A stretch of 64,000 nt of DNA from Brachynemurus nebulosus (GCA_035578155.1 JAPWDM010000005.1:47324954-47388953), one strand, 5' to 3'; shown: positions 21,701-35,657, counted from the stretch's first letter. Notes: generated from the letters alone by a model not told the origin. Program-made: numbers and translations.

Positions 21701-24700
21701 GAAACATGTGTTTTCTGTTATTGAAGAAATTCTTACGAAGCCCCAATTAATAAAAAAAAAGAAAATTTACATCTGCTCAATTTAGAAGGATGAATAAGCA
21801 TAAATTGAGCACAGACTTAAATTTTAATTTTCGAATCTAATAAAAGAAAATGAAAAAGATAATGTAAAGAAATGACAACACTTTCGTAAAAAAAAATCGA
21901 AGCGTTAAATTCACTAAAATACTTTCCGGGACTTCTTTTTAAAATCGAAAATATATTTTTGATATTTTTTTTTTATCAAACCCATAAATTTAAACTTATT
22001 TATCAGAACCACGCATAAACATGTAAAGGCACTCATTCCGTTTTATCAAAACAAACAATGTATAGCCTGCCCATATTTTACATAAATTTACATAAATGTA
22101 GGCAATACAACCATTAAAAAAAAGTTACGTAATCGCTTACATGCTTCACTTGCATCACAGGTGTATTTTTAACACGATAGAGATTTCAATACAGGGGTAT
22201 GAGAGAAACCCATTTCTTGATAACTAAAAGAAAAAAAACATTTTTTTTTGAAAAAGTTAAATAGATTATCTAACGGGACTTTGATTCGATACAAAACCAT
22301 TGTGTTATTTACTATCCGCCACCACGCTATTAAAACTGACATATGGCTTGTTGAGTGTTTTTTTTTTTACAAAAATAAAAATACAGATTGAATCATTTTA
22401 ATATTATGTAGGGCAATAGGGCTCTGTCCTGTCCATGACTTATCTGGAGGACGTATTTTTCTTTTGGTTTTGTTTCGTTTTGTGGTATTGTTGTGTTTGT
22501 ATGCGTGATTAACACACGTGATGTTTTAGATACTGATGTATGTACAACAGCTTAAGGACCTAACATATGTCCATCGATTCGATCCAAAGTCAAAAATATG
22601 GTTTAATAAATATGATTATAAAGAGATGCGCTTATTATTGTAATTGAAAAACAAGAAATTAGAAGTCTGAAAGGATTCAAATGCGTGTACAGGGGGGCCT
22701 AATAAAGTATTGTAAATGCTAAGAAAAAGAGGGTTGCGACAAACTGTTCAGTTTTCACTTACTTTGGCATTAAAAGGTATAGAACCTTAAAATTTATACG
22801 CAGCAACTACAACGACGAGATCTTTCAGTTATGACAAAATTAGTGGCTCCTACGGTAAATTGTCTTACACCACTCTTTTTTGTAGACTTTTGCTTTAGAT
22901 ACTTCGGTCCAGGATACGTTAATGTATCGTGCTTTTTTCAGAAATTCAAAAACTTTATGTACTTGAGTAGACATAGCAAAAAAATTAAAGGTTTCATATT
23001 TCCTTTGCTTCTTTTTTTACATAAAATTTAAATATCTTTTATTATTATTCAATACAAACTTAAAAAATACAATTTTTTTAATTTTCGAAATTATTTTCCA
23101 AAATAGACATGACAGACAATTATACCAAAATTACTTAAAATTCCAAAAAACTTAAAAACAACCAGTGACTGAAAAATTCTAAGAAAATTCTAAGAAAAAA
23201 AAAACGATACTAGATTGCGGAAATTAAAAAGCAAATAAAAATGCAAAAGAAAGAAACGAAATTTGGACCTACGGATTTTTAGTTATAGCTCCTAAGCTAC
23301 ATGAAATTTTGGAAGTATGAGGACAGCCTTCTACTCTAAGTTTAGTATGTTATGAGAAATATGACTGATCATTTTAATGGAAACAAAAACTCTAATACTG
23401 CATAACTTCAGCTTATAGAAGCGTACAGGACGAAATCTGGGTCTTTATAAGTATTATTTCAGTCAGATTTCATTTGATAGTTAAATTTGGTTTGAAACAC
23501 CCTGTAGGTTTTAATATTGTCATTCTTCACATTTAATTTAATTTACGTGGGTACCATGGGTACATGGGTGCAAGATGCCATAGACAAATCAAAAAATATA
23601 TATAATCAATCATATAAGTACCCATTTATAATAAAAATATTAAAAGCAAATCTAAATTATAATAATCAATTTGACTTTTGGAACTATAAACAATATAATT
23701 TTTTTAAATATTTTTTTAGTTGTAATACATTTTAATATAAGTTCTCAAAAGAAAACTAGAGTAACATGTGGCTACCATAAACTTTTTAAAGATAAAAATT
23801 ATGGCGTAGATTTTTAGTAATGTTTCATTTTGTGGAGTCCACACGAATTCCTAAAGGGATTCATGTAAGCCACAACTTGATCAATAATTTTGTTGAATCG
23901 ATTTGCAAATAATAATTTTAGTCGTAGCGGATCAAATAGGGGAGAGATGTGTCAATAATTACAAAAGAAATTTAGTGTTCCATAACTTTAATTTTAATCT
24001 AACTTTTTGGCTATCTTAAGAAATATAAGCTGAAAAGAAATATGAAACTGTTTACAAATTTGTTTGGTTACAATTGGCACCATTACAGGGACAGTTATAG
24101 CAGAATTAAGGGAACTAACCGAAATACCGCTTTAAAACTAAAAAATTACTTGGTATTGGATAAAGAAATTGCTATAGTGTACAATTTAAGGGGTAGTATC
24201 ACCCGGTTCGTGAATTCATATAGTCATATTCTTAAATTTAATTAAAGGAAATGAAAGCATCTATAGAAAATCTATTGAAATATTACTATGTTCTACCAAC
24301 TAAAATTTTTCCATAACAATATATGTTAGAGAGTACTAAGAGACATATTATTGAACAAAAAATGGTGGGTGTCGCTAACGCGTAGGTAAGTGCTAAAAAA
24401 AAATTTACTTTTTTAAAAATTTTAAAAAATTAGTGTATTAAAAGCATATAACGTTAATTTTTTTTATTACTTTGCCTAAGGTGGGTACACAATATATATC
24501 AAACTCAAATAAATCAGCTCGGTAATTTCGTCAAAAAAGAATTTTTTTGAAAATTTTTGTCTGTTTGTGTATTCATAAACTATTAGCCTCGGAGGGTTGA
24601 AATTTGGCAGGAATGTATCTGGAGCTAAGATGTATTATTTCCTATAAAAACAGTCAATCTTGCGTCAAAGGCCGTTTTCCCTATCTTACCCGGCTATGCC

Positions 24701-25595
24701 CTTTGTGGACACACGCGGATATTAGTAGCCCTTAACAAATTTATCTAGTAGTATTTTTCAATAACCAGGATAAATAAAATAAAAAATATTTTGCAATTAA
24801 GTATTTTTATAGAAAAAATTAAATTTTATAAAAAGGTTGTTTGATCAATGGACAAAAAATCGTCGATACTAGTTAAGTCTATGATCATAAGGTTAAAACT
24901 GACCCCTTGTTACAATTGATACAATTCTTCCCTACTTTTATTTCACTAATATTCAAATTTATTTATACATACCGGTATTTATTAGTTAGGTTGGTAACTC
25001 TGATAGTCTGATACACTATCTACCATTTAAAATGATAATAATAATAATTTTATTTATGTAATTTATAACATTTTGTCATAGGTAACATCTAACATAGCAA
25101 TTATGTTCATATCGAAACTGTTATTTTTTATTTTATTGTTTTGCTTATTAGCAAATGCTATTTAATTATCTGTATTTATAAAATGTTATATATTTTTTAT
25201 GCAAAAATGGAGCATGCTTTGAATTTGAAACATTTTTTTTTTAACAAAATTATAGATCTGCGCTACCGTTCTTTCCATCATAGTAATACAAAAAAGAAAA
25301 TATTCATAAGTTTATTAGTTTGGGTTAGTTTCGAAAATTACTTAATCGATTACAAAAAATTTTCTCTTAGCCTTCATAGCCTTCATTTTAGAGGTTATAA
25401 TTGTCACGTACAATCCTAGGAACCCAGAAAGGCGCTAAAATAAACAATTTTACTGATCTTGATCAAATTTGGCTTAAATTACTATTGAGATGCTGGAAAA
25501 TATGGTCGTAAATGTAAAATTGTTTTGGAGTTCCAAGTAAGGCTCAAATATGTGTATTTATGGAAGGATCTTAAGGTGGGGGAAATTAGATATGC
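21701..25595. other. Long AT-rich stretch, no gene seen
   Basis: Nearly 4 kb without a bounded element or convincing exon. The segment 23280-23515 ends in GAAACACCCTGTAGG, resembling a decayed CAGGGTG-type transposon end. The segment 24560-24720 (GAGGGTTGAAATTTGGCAGG) resembles the minisatellite phrase of the 13.8-15.5 kb element. Short open frames near 22831, 23517 and 24042 are Phe/Asn/Lys/Tyr-rich and look non-coding. Confidence 0.5.
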
Positions 25596-25690
25596 CAGCG
25601 GTTTCCAAACTGGGGGGCGCACAATTTTCAACAGTGGGGCACAGGTTAATGGTAAATATCGTCGTCGTTTTGTTAAAATCATGGTCTTAA
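25596..25690 (+). mobile_element. Solitary hAT-like 5' end
   Basis: CAGCGGTTTCCAAACTGGGG followed by GGGCGCACAATTTTC has the CAGTGGTTCTCAAAC style common to hAT elements. No matching inverted right end or 8-bp duplication was found, so this is a truncated copy. Confidence 0.55.
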
Positions 25691-25960
25691 GAATAAGCGC
25701 TCAAACATATTTACCAAATAATGGACATTTTATATTAGGGAGTTACATATGGGTCTTTTTAGCAAAAAAAGACAAGATTTTTTTTACAAGATAAAAAAAT
25801 TTATTTTAACTTTTGGCATATTATTATATATTATTTTGAGACATGGTAAAAAAATTCTATGAAAAAAAAAATAATTAGGCCATTGGCAACTAGTTTTTGA
25901 AAATCGCTGACTTTTCGCAGTAGGCAGAGTAACTCGTGAAATTCTTACCTACAATAAAAA

Positions 25961-26322
25961 AATACCCCTGCCGCAGCATCCTGAATAACATAGCGAATTT
26001 CCGTTTATAAAAATTAGTTTTTCTCGGAAACTAGTTGGCATAGAATAATAGTTTAAAGACCATTTAATTTTTTTCCCTCTTTTAATTTATGTAAAAATAT
26101 TTCGCAAAAACTCTTGAATAAGTGGAAATTTTGGTAAAAAATTAATTTTTTGCAAGAACAAAAACCATGTTCCTGGCATCCGATGTGTTTGAAATCATTC
26201 AGGGGTTTGGGACTTCCAATTTTTTCACCAAACTTCGTAAATATTGGATACTTCGTTCGGGAGTTAGCGTACGGACACACACACACACACACACACAAAC
26301 ACACACAAACACACACACACAT

Positions 26323-26407
<85 letters not shown>
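25961..26407 (-). mobile_element. Helentron-like element, copy b (5'-truncated)
   Basis: Read on the minus strand this copy ends with GGAAATTCGCTATGTTATTC, the hairpin-bearing AGGATGCTGCGGC and CAGGGGTATT, the same 3' end as copies a and c. Its core is a compound CA/TA microsatellite. The 5' terminal motif is missing: after the TA tract the sequence passes directly into the mariner-associated repeat 26445-26729. Confidence 0.65.
26273..26407. repeat. Compound (CA)n(TA)n microsatellite
   Basis: About 60 bp of CA-rich repeat with occasional interruptions changes directly into about 70 bp of pure TA. Open frames of alternating Thr-His or Ile-Tyr across it are artefacts. Confidence 0.95.
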
Positions 26408-26409
<2 letters not shown>

Positions 26410-26444
26410 TATGGGGTTAGTTGTACGCCTTAGTTGTTGTACAC

Positions 26445-26729
26445 AATATAACTTAGTTGTACACCTAATACCTTAGTGCAATTTGTTTCGAAACAATTTG
26501 ATACAAAAGTTACAAATTCGGCATAGAGGTGGAGCATTACACAGTTGTAGAAGTGAAGTATAGAAAATGAATTTTAATTCTGGAAATTTACTTCAAAGAA
26601 TAAATTTAAATAAAAAGATTGGAGCTTCGTGTATCCTGTTAAAAATTATGTATTTTTTCAATTGCTACCCGCTCCATTTATCGACAAAAGAATTGCTCAG
26701 AGAATATGAAAAAAGCTACGAATATCGCT
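26445..26729 (+). repeat. Dispersed repeat, mirror copy of 338-622
   Basis: It matches the reverse complement of 338-622 over about 285 bp and starts in TTAGTTGTACACCTAATACC. Here it directly follows the microsatellite of the Helentron-like element, whereas at 0.6-0.8 kb a mariner transposase fragment and the element's 5' end lie between. The locus therefore looks like a duplicate with an internal deletion. Confidence 0.75.
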
Positions 26730-28120
26730 AAAAATAAAAAAAAAATAAAAAATACATTTTTTCTATGGCTTATACTTGAATAAAAAATTACTGTTTCCGT
26801 TTATTACATCTCATTTTACAGGTAGAAAATTAACGGAAAACAAGAAAATTTTTACAGAAGTTCAAAATATCCAATTTGACAATAATTTGAGTCAAAAATC
26901 AGATGGGGAAAATCTCTTTTTTAGTAAATTTATAAAAGCCACATTATTAGAACTGAGAGTTAAAATTCAATTAAGCAAAATTTTTTGTAAAAATTACCCC
27001 AAAAATTAGAAATTAAGCCCAGTAGAAATATTTTTAATCAATATTTAATTTAAGGAAAATGAAATTTTCACGTGTGACGTCATCAAGTTTCTTAATTCTT
27101 TTTTTAAGAAGAAGCTTTTTGCTACTCTCTTATTCATTTTTTACCTGGTAAGAGACTGATTTTTAATATGGTTTTTCATGAGAAAACTGAAAAAATTTTC
27201 ACCCTTTTCTAAGATTAAAAAGACATGAAATTTAAGCAATGTGACGTTAGTAATTATAGTAACCGAAATTTCAGTTTTTATAAGTCCAGATTACACATAT
27301 TATTGGGATACTTTGATCCTTCATAGACCACGGATACGTAAGTGCAATGGCCTACCATCAAATAAAATTCAAAAGAACGGTACCTCAACTAATTAAATTT
27401 TTATTTAATTAAATCAAAGCGAAATTAAAAACATAAAACCGTTTGTTAATTTCAATTAAGCGGTTCCTCTAAATTCATTGTTCGAATTAATAAATAAATA
27501 AATATACTATTAAGACAAAAAAATTCTTTTACTTAATTTCATCTTCATCAATAAACAATACATAAATTTTTTTCTTATAATTCTAATAAACATATACTTA
27601 GTAAGTATAGAATATTGTGTAGTAGAATGTGCTGGTTACTCGAAAAAGGTTACCAAAGAACATTGTTCCAGATATTAAAATGCGCAAAATATGAAGAGTA
27701 CCGGAGTTATATACACACATAAATAAATACTAAATAAAACAATAGAGTGAATAAATGATATATGAATTGTTTTGTAGTGTAAGTGAGATACAATGAGACA
27801 TTTTATACACAATTCTGTTGTAAAACTATTGATATTAATGCAAACATTACATTAAATGTATTTTTGCTATTGAAAGATTTATATTGTACACCTTGGTGTA
27901 ATCGTCTATCGTACCTTTTACAGTTTTTCATAGCTAAAATCCAGAACTGTTAAATTAACTGGCTGAAATCATGATTTTATATTAATTGTTCATTCCTCTA
28001 TCAGAATACATATGTGTCCAGTTTTTCATTCTCCAAAGTTGTTCCATTTTTACCCCATTAATTGCGGTAACTTTGGCACGACAGCTGTTTTTGCTTAAAA
28101 TCTAAAAGAATAATAAATAT
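26730..28120. other. AT-rich stretch, no gene seen
   Basis: The segment 27065-27270 (TGTGACGTCATCAAGTTTC) resembles a monomer of the degenerate repeat at 53.8-55.3 kb. Nothing else is recognised. Confidence 0.5.
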
Positions 28121-28700
28121 AACGTAAAAGCCCCTATACCAGAACACTATTTTTGGGTGTGTAATTAAACTGACTTATAAAAATTGACAAATAAATTAAT
28201 TAAACACCCATTTTTTTTCTTAATAAGCATGAAAAAAAGTTCTTTTAATCCAATGAATATGTTTTTAAAAAAATACAACCCAAAAATTTGTAATTTATTG
28301 ATGTTTTTATTTTAGAAAATGTCGACATCTATATCCAAACAGAGAAATATTAATGACACTAGGAGTTGGGAACTGATATACAAACAGACGTGTAATATAA
28401 GTAATATGATATATAGAGTGACATCTAGGCGTCAAAGTAAGAAACATAGAATGGTTTAAATATCAGACGTAAATAAAGGATCAAAATGCTGTATTCAACA
28501 AAAATTGTTTAATGTGTATATTTATTTCTTTACTTAAGTAAGGAAACATTAAATGCGAGATAAATTTAAATTGAAAAATAATCATTCTATTAATAATAAT
28601 TTTTGTTATCAGTGGTTTCTTTCAGAAATAACTTCATTAATATATAAATGTCAAAACTGTTCGAACATATGATCGCGTTCCGGTATAGGGGCTTTTACGT
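28121..28700. mobile_element. TA-inserting element, 580 bp
   Basis: ACGTAAAAGCCCCTATACC and the inverted ACGTAAAAGCCCCTATACCG are each flanked by TA. The block 28510-28650 aligns with 20225-20360 of the smaller MITE. It is non-coding; the open frame crossing its right end (28648-28866) is not convincing. Confidence 0.88.
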
Positions 28701-28702
28701 TA

Positions 28703-29692
28703 TAACTATACCAATTTTATTCATGTGTGTGGGGTTATTTAGGACCCCCAAGACAAAAAAGAAACATTTTTTTGCTGTTAATTGGTTTCATGGAATATTT
28801 ACATGGAAAATCTTAGCAATTCCGGACGGCAACATTTTTAGGATCGATTGTCTTTCAATAAGGTAAATTCCCGAATTATGGAAACCGGTGATCAAGTTGT
28901 CAGGACTTTTGGTCAGGTTACTCCAGAGTTTTTTCAACTTTGACACAGTCCTAATGTTACCCCATCAAGTGTTGAACATTTATACTTTTGAGATTATAAA
29001 TTAAAGTAAAATAGGATAAAATGTATTAACATTGCAATTGCCTGAATCGTTAGAACCATTGTAAGATTCCAGTACAAAAAACACATGAATATGCCACCAT
29101 CATTAAAATTGTGGAATTAGATAATTGTACGAAATTGTACTAATTTCATTTGATATTCTCATATTGATTTTGATGACGTCATATTGTGATTGTACACTTG
29201 GTTCAACCATAATATATACATTTTATTATTAACTCTCAACTGGCTGGACAGATATACACATAAATATACACTTCTTATACAGTGTATAGCCGTTACTAAA
29301 ACAAGGCAAACGTCACTGATTATTGTATAGTTAGTTGAAGGTCTATGAACTTTATATATATGTACATTTCATATGTGTTTAACTTGTATCATTTCTCCAG
29401 TATACATATTCTTTCTATAGTAATAAATAATACATACGTATGCTTATATCTTAGTATACCGTGTTTAATTTAACGCGTACAGTTATAAAGGTTGCATAAG
29501 TGAACTTAACAATCGGAGACCCGTTACATACTTTCATTCATGGCCATCTGGATTAAATACTTGGCCGTTTAGACATCTTACCGCTACGTAGACGTAACTA
29601 ATTTAAGCATCCGGATGAGGATTGAGTATTTCCTTAAGGACCGATCAGACCAAGACGGTCATCTTGCGGGCTAAGTGGATGTCATATAATTA
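28703..29692. other. AT-rich stretch, no gene seen
   Basis: No element termini or exon were found. The segment 29500-29690 is somewhat less AT-rich and unique within the window. Confidence 0.5.
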
Positions 29693-29694
29693 TA

Positions 29695-30522
29695 CACAGA
29701 GAGAAAAATCATATAATTTTTGTAGATAAAATTTCAGAAAAATTACCATGCTCTCTTTTAATGCGTGCGCGATCGACGACCAAAGTAAAAAATATATTAT
29801 AGCATGGTAAAATTTAATGTGGTAACACAACTTCTATCACATTCTTATGCATATATGTTATAGATTAATTCTTGTTGTCGTACTCTTGCATTTGCGCATC
29901 TGACCCGCAACCTTATGTTGCTTCGGCTGTACCTGTAAAAACTTCAAAGATGCCCGATCTTTTCCGACCTTTGATTCTTTATGATCCATACAAAAATTAT
30001 TGGCAACAATATATTCTAATACTGAAGATAGTGGAGTCACAAAATGATGAATTAAACGATGACCATCGGTCAAGACATTGTAATGAACACTGCTTCGGCA
30101 CCACACGACACCACACTAGCTAACCAGCTACTTGCAACACCACCAGTCCTGCTATGTGACCTTCATATATGATTGTGTTGATACTTTCTGCAGCTTGCCT
30201 CGCTATGTGACAGCGTTGATACCTTCTCTTTCTTTCTTTCTAGTATTAGCTTCTTTTATTCTTTTCTACTTTTCTTCTATTTTAAGACAGCATAGTAATT
30301 TTTGTAAGAAAAACAATTAAACTGTCAGCAATGGAACTTTTTACTGTGCTGTTTTACAAATTTTACGGAACTAATATTACGGAAAGAACATTCTATCCTT
30401 TAAATTTTCTATGCTTAATTATAATTTTTATATTTTTACCGTACAAAATTGAATATGGTCGCCTTTTACACGTCGATTGTAGTGATGAGCACAGTAATTT
30501 TTATATGAATTTTCTCTCTGTG
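29695..30522. mobile_element. CACNG-ended TA-inserting element, copy 2
   Basis: CACAGAGAGAAAAATCATAT and the inverted CACAGAGAGAAAATTCATAT form the termini, each flanked by TA (29693-29694, 30523-30524). The body is collinear with 41394-42157, with GCGTGCGCGATCGACGACC near the left and TCTTTCTTTCTTTCTA near the middle. No transposase is present. Confidence 0.88.
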
Positions 30523-30747
30523 TATGGTACTACTTGACTTATACCCAAAAACTCAAGTAGGTAATAATTTCTGAACACAATTAAAGTCAAGTGGATTCGG
30601 GTTTTCGACAAAGAAAAAGTAATACGTGTTTTGGTCAGTTTGTCACGTTTTAGCTCTTATGTCAAGTTTACAATATAATTTCTTAATTACCGTTCCGGGC
30701 CCCCGCCACGGTCTGCATTCACATATACGGGAAAAAGGTTCGACTAA

Positions 30748-31192
30748 AGCCGCTGCTACACGATGCTACGAACACCTTCCAACATTCGACGTTGGATGGT
30801 TCATAGCATCGTGTAGCCGTTGTTCGAACCTACGAGTGTCCAATGTCGAGCGTCAAAGGTTCGCATTTGGTCGTGTCCCGTTCGATGTCGGTATTCTTGC
30901 ACCGAGTCAAAGGGATACTTCGAACGTTTGAAGGTCAGTGTTGGTTGCGTTCGTTGGTTGCGCACGACTCGTTCATGTGAAGAGAGACAACATCAGTGTA
31001 TAACATTAGAGATAACATCAGACAGATAACAGCGTTGTCCACTGAGTACCAACACATCATCATTCGTATTGGATCAAACATTCGATTCACCGTGTAGCAG
31101 ATACATTCGTCGCATCAACTATCGAACTTAACTGCCTCAAACGTTCGATCGAACGTTGGAAGGAACGTTCGTAGCATCGTGTAGAACCCGCT
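30748..31192. mobile_element. PIF/Harbinger-type MITE, 445 bp, copy 1
   Basis: Termini sharing CTACACGATGCTACGAAC in inverted orientation are flanked by TAA at 30745-30747 and 31193-31195. Three-base TWA duplications are typical of PIF/Harbinger. A second copy of exactly the same length lies at 60894-61338. Within the left part a further inverted block (CACGATGCTACGAAC / ATAGCATCGTGTAG) makes a nested hairpin. The shared open frame beginning MFEPTSVQCRAS is conserved only because the whole MITE is. Confidence 0.93.
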
Positions 31193-31195
31193 TAA

Positions 31196-31988
31196 TGTTG
31201 AGTGAATGTACGACCAAGACTACGACTCTAGTAATCTTGGTCTTGTTCTTGTTCAAAAATACTGCAAAAGCTTCTAAAATATTTGGTAATAGATAAATTT
31301 CTTTTTATTTCCAGATAAAGCGTCCTTTTCTAGATAGTTTCAACAAGGACAAGCAGATACATTTCGGTTGTTTTTTTGTTGTAATCTGAATCCATTCTCT
31401 GAACCATTACTTTAAAATTTCATTTGAAAAAATCTAAATTATCCGAATAAATATTAAAAACAGCAGATGTTTTTTTCATTTCAAAAAAGGGTTTAATTTT
31501 TGAAAAAGAAAGATATTTTAATTCTATTTTTACAAGTAGCAACGATCATCAATATTTCTTTCGTAATTTAATAGTATAAAGGTATAATAATTAACCTTTT
31601 TAAAAATAAAATTAATAGTTTTACTCGATAGGGATGATTAGAGGTATCTTAAATATTGATTTATTTACTTAAGCTGAGTGACGCGTTAAGGATTAAAAAA
31701 CTACTAAAGTCTGTTGCAATTATCACAAATCAAAACTGATTATTTATTTGGCTGGCTTTCCTTTATTCTTTTAAAACTATTTTTTAAATCCAATTTTTTT
31801 TTTAAATTTGGATTTATAATTTTAATTTAACAAAAATTTCATATTAAAAAATGGGCCCTCAACTAACATTTAGTACTTACTCGTATGGCTGACATAACGG
31901 CATAAATCTCAATACATTTCTCCAGTTGTTAAGGCTAGATTTTGAAAATACTGTAAATTTCAAAATTTTGTTGGTTTAATTTTTTGAT
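31196..31988. other. AT-rich stretch, no gene seen
   Basis: A CTTGGTCTTG-type stutter near 31235 resembles one at 51855-51940 and may be a shared decayed repeat. Otherwise nothing is supported. Confidence 0.5.
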
Positions 31989-33365
31989 CAAGGGTTTCCA
32001 AAATCCGGTCCGCGAACTCCAAAACTGCTATTCGTGATATCAGATCGTCTGCGATCTCAATTTCGTAAAGGGTGGTTTACTTACAAAAATGCCTATAAAT
32101 CTGACTATATTATAGTTATACATTTTTCCGTTGGAAAATATAAGATTTTATATGGAATATATCTTGTTATTATGTAGATTTTACATATAAGTTGTGTTCA
32201 AACCTCTTTTATTATGGAAGTTAAATTTCTGTTATAATTTATTGGGTGATCTATTTTTACATATAGGTACCTAAGTCAGATTCTTAAGTCCAATTATTTA
32301 ACGTTCAGATAATGTAATTTAGTTTCCATATATGATTTTTCTGTTGTCTAGACAATTCTAATTTTGTCAAAAATCTATGATCTGGGACCCGTTTCTTGAA
32401 ATCATTCGCAAATAAAACGTATACGCAATTATCAATTTACGAACGCTTTTTCAAAAAAGTAGTTTCTGGAAAAAAAACGTATACGTTTAATAAAACGTAT
32501 TCGCAATTTATTGTTCGCATAGAAACGGATGGTTGAAACCGTTCGAATTCTATTTTTTGTAATATATGAATAATTTCATTTTTTCATTTTTCTACAAATG
32601 AAAGAAAAAAAATATAATGAATTTTATAACCAAAGCGGTTATTATTAGGGAAAAATTTTGGAAATCAAATTAATGAAAGTCCGACGATATTTATTTAATC
32701 ACAGAAATAATGCATTTGATTTGTCAAATAGAAAATTCAAAAAGAAAAAAAACTTTTATATGTAAGAATTTGGTTCCCCTACTAAAAGGGATATAATACC
32801 TTTGAGGAGTCCCAATTGTAAATAATTACCTTTTGCCTCAAAATGAGGTTTTAGTGATGCTTCTCCGACGCCTATTTTTCACTTATTTCTGTCAATAAAA
32901 ATCGTATGTACCATTAAAAAAATATGGAACCGACATCAGGAATTTCAATTAAGGTTTCACTGGGGCTCCGTATTGATTTTCTTCTGTATTCTTAATTAGG
33001 ATTTTGCTTCGAGTTAGAGTACAAACAAACAGGGCCGCGCCAAGCGGGGGTGTTAGGGGTGCCTAGTACCCCGGCGGCAGGCTTTGGGGGCGGCAAATAA
33101 AATATAAAATTATTACTATTTTTATGTGGTAATTTTGATGACACTTAAATGTTACCCGCATTTTGCTTAAATACTTGTATATTATGATTGTTGTGACCCG
33201 TCAGTAATCCGACTATTCCGATTGTTGACCAGCGACAACAATCATTTGCGCGGTAATCGGCGAGATCAAACGGGATCGGGATCGAACATGCTCTTGCACG
33301 CTTTAATTTTATAATACCCCTGTCGCAGCATCTGCATAACATAGCGAATTTCCAAATCTTGGGCA

Positions 33366-33655
33366 CTGGCGGATCTCATCTAAGACCTGTACCTATTTAA
33401 AATAGTTTAGCTTTCTAAGAGTAAAAGAATTTTTAAAATCGGCTGGGTAATTAGTTTTGGTATTTTTGGGGACCCAAGAACCCGAACGAATTTTGTGCAG
33501 CATAGTTGTATCCATCTAAAATAATTTAGTTCTCTAGCAGTGAGAAATTTTTTAGCATCGGTTCGATACCTTATTACTGGCGTTTTCGGATCTGCAAGAT
33601 CCCGGTGGACCTCATTAAAAAATCAGCTCGACCGTATATTCTAGGCGGACTTTAT
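33366..33655. repeat. 120-bp satellite, left fragment
   Basis: Two to three diverged units with TATCTAAAATARTTTAGYTC-like and AAAATCGGNTNGNTA-like blocks match the array at 37230-38640. The two parts were contiguous before the element 33734-37212 inserted. Confidence 0.8.
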
Positions 33656-33656
33656 G

Positions 33657-33733
<77 letters not shown>
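33657..33733. repeat. (TA)n microsatellite
   Basis: A pure AT/TA tract abuts the left end of the element at 33734. A short TATATATATA remnant continues after that element's right end at 37213, so the insertion went into this tract. Confidence 0.95.
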
Positions 33734-33739
<6 letters not shown>

Positions 33740-34515
33740 GTAAAGTAAATAAGTTTCATCCTTTTGAGAGATGGTTTATCTCGGTGTAAAATTGCCGAAG
33801 ACATAAAAATTTTTTCGGAATTCGCTATCTGAGAAAATCGCATCCCAGCCAGCTCATCGTTTAATATGAATTTCTCTGAATACGCCTCTGACCAAACTAA
33901 AATTATTCGCACCCTGTATAATAAAAATTTTTTAAAAATAAAAATAAATTTTTTTTTTTATTTTACGACAATATGTAAACATCTGCCGACTTTTGAATTG
34001 ATAGGTACTGTATAGTAAAAAAAAAACCGAACACTGTTTTTCATAAATTTTGGTTAAAATATGTTTGAAATATTTTTGTATGTTTTTATTTCACAGGACG
34101 TTATGAATATTGCAAGAACCGTAACTCTGGTATTGTTGCATTTCTTTAATTACAAATATTTAGTTGCATTACTTTAATTACAAGTATTAATTTAATTAAA
34201 AATTACATTAAAAATTACACTTGAATTTTTAAACAAACCAAAATAAAAACTTTCCTTTAACTGTCATAAAACATTGTTGTTAATATTGTTGGTACACAAC
34301 ACAGATTAAAAAGTGAATTTTTATTCATAAGTGAGTAACTTTAGCGGAAAACTGTAACAGAGAATTCCAAACTTCGGCATTAATTATCATTATTGTACAA
34401 TTATTTTACCAAATTTGTTCTATTATACCAACAAGCTGATACAAAACACATTTAAAAATTTATGTACTATAAACATACATAGTAGTCCCTCTATTGTGTA
34501 AGCAAATATAAAGTA

Positions 34516-35177
34516 AGGTAAATGTCCCAAATTCCGACACTTTAAGGAAGAACCAAACATATTTTCCTAAAATAATTTAAAATTCGTTGGAAAGGCTGAA
34601 AGTCTTTTGTCAACAACCAGACCAAAATTTTTACTTTAGATAAATTATCACTTAAGAAAAATAGAAAGATAAAATACAAAAAATAAGAATTTTTGTACTA
34701 CTGCAATGGCACATAATTTCGACATCTACCATAAGAACTTAGCTCTAAATTCAATACCTTTGTGAACTTATTTTCGTGTTTTTAAATTCAACAGTGTCCA
34801 TAATTTTGACTATAAACGCTTTAGCTCAAATAAAAAAGAAAAAAAAAATGATAAAGATGCATTTAAGTATAATTTATTGAAAAATTGCTTTATTTATTAC
34901 ACGTACATATTAGTTAATAATGTACTTTTCCAATTTCTGCTAATATGAAAATTAATACTGTTTTGTTGTATATTTCGCAAAATAACTAATTGATCATTAA
35001 TTTTAGTACAATATTTGTTAAAAATAAATCGAAATATACAAAAGGTAGTATTGCCTAATGTTTATAGATATCTCTGATATACAAAACGAACGTTTTAAAA
35101 GCAGAATTTTTTTAAATTCTTTAAAATAATATAAACGTTTGATTTTAAGACACTGTCTGATTTTGGGTCATTTACCT
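34516..35177. mobile_element. TA-inserting MITE, 662 bp, sixth level
   Basis: AGGTAAATGTCCCAAATTCC and the inverted AGGTAAATGACCCAAAATCA are flanked by TA (34514-34515 and 35178-35179). The terminal repeats extend about 30 bp with a few differences. It is non-coding. Confidence 0.82.
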
Positions 35178-35657
35178 TATCTATTGATTCATTCAAATTG
35201 ATAAATATTCCTTTTCATTTCCCAGTGTGTCAAAATCGTCAAAACATTTTTTTTAAATAAACAATTACAGACATACTCACATACATATGTACTTGGGGAT
35301 TCACAGATAATCATGATGATATCATCACATCAACCATCGATAATCAAGGAGTTGGCCAAGTGCGTATTTAACACACATTAAGCCGAGTTCCTGAGTTATT
35401 TGCGTTTTTGTATTTTTGGAGATAAAATACATCGCATAGCATATTTTTTTACGGTTTACTGTGAAAATAAATAAATATATTTGTACTTGTGTTACTTAAG
35501 GGTCAATTAAGTGGTAATTGGATTCCTTACAAACCACATGGACTTCGACATACAATATTTCTGAAACAAGGTGTAAAGATTAGAAGTTGTTAAAAGAACC
35601 TTAACTTGATTTTAAAAGATTTTTTTAATGATATGCTGCAAACAATTATTTTTGAAG

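Noticed and set aside
30820..31029. Conserved 69-residue frame also present at 60966-61175
   Set aside because: Both lie inside the same 445-bp MITE, so conservation is explained by the MITE. There is no family resemblance and no start context.
33898..33917. Short 184-bp MITE 33734-33917 as the sole element here
   Set aside because: The inverted end at 33917 is plausible, but the longer match of 33734 to 37212 (about 25 bp) explains the split satellite better; it is kept only as a note.
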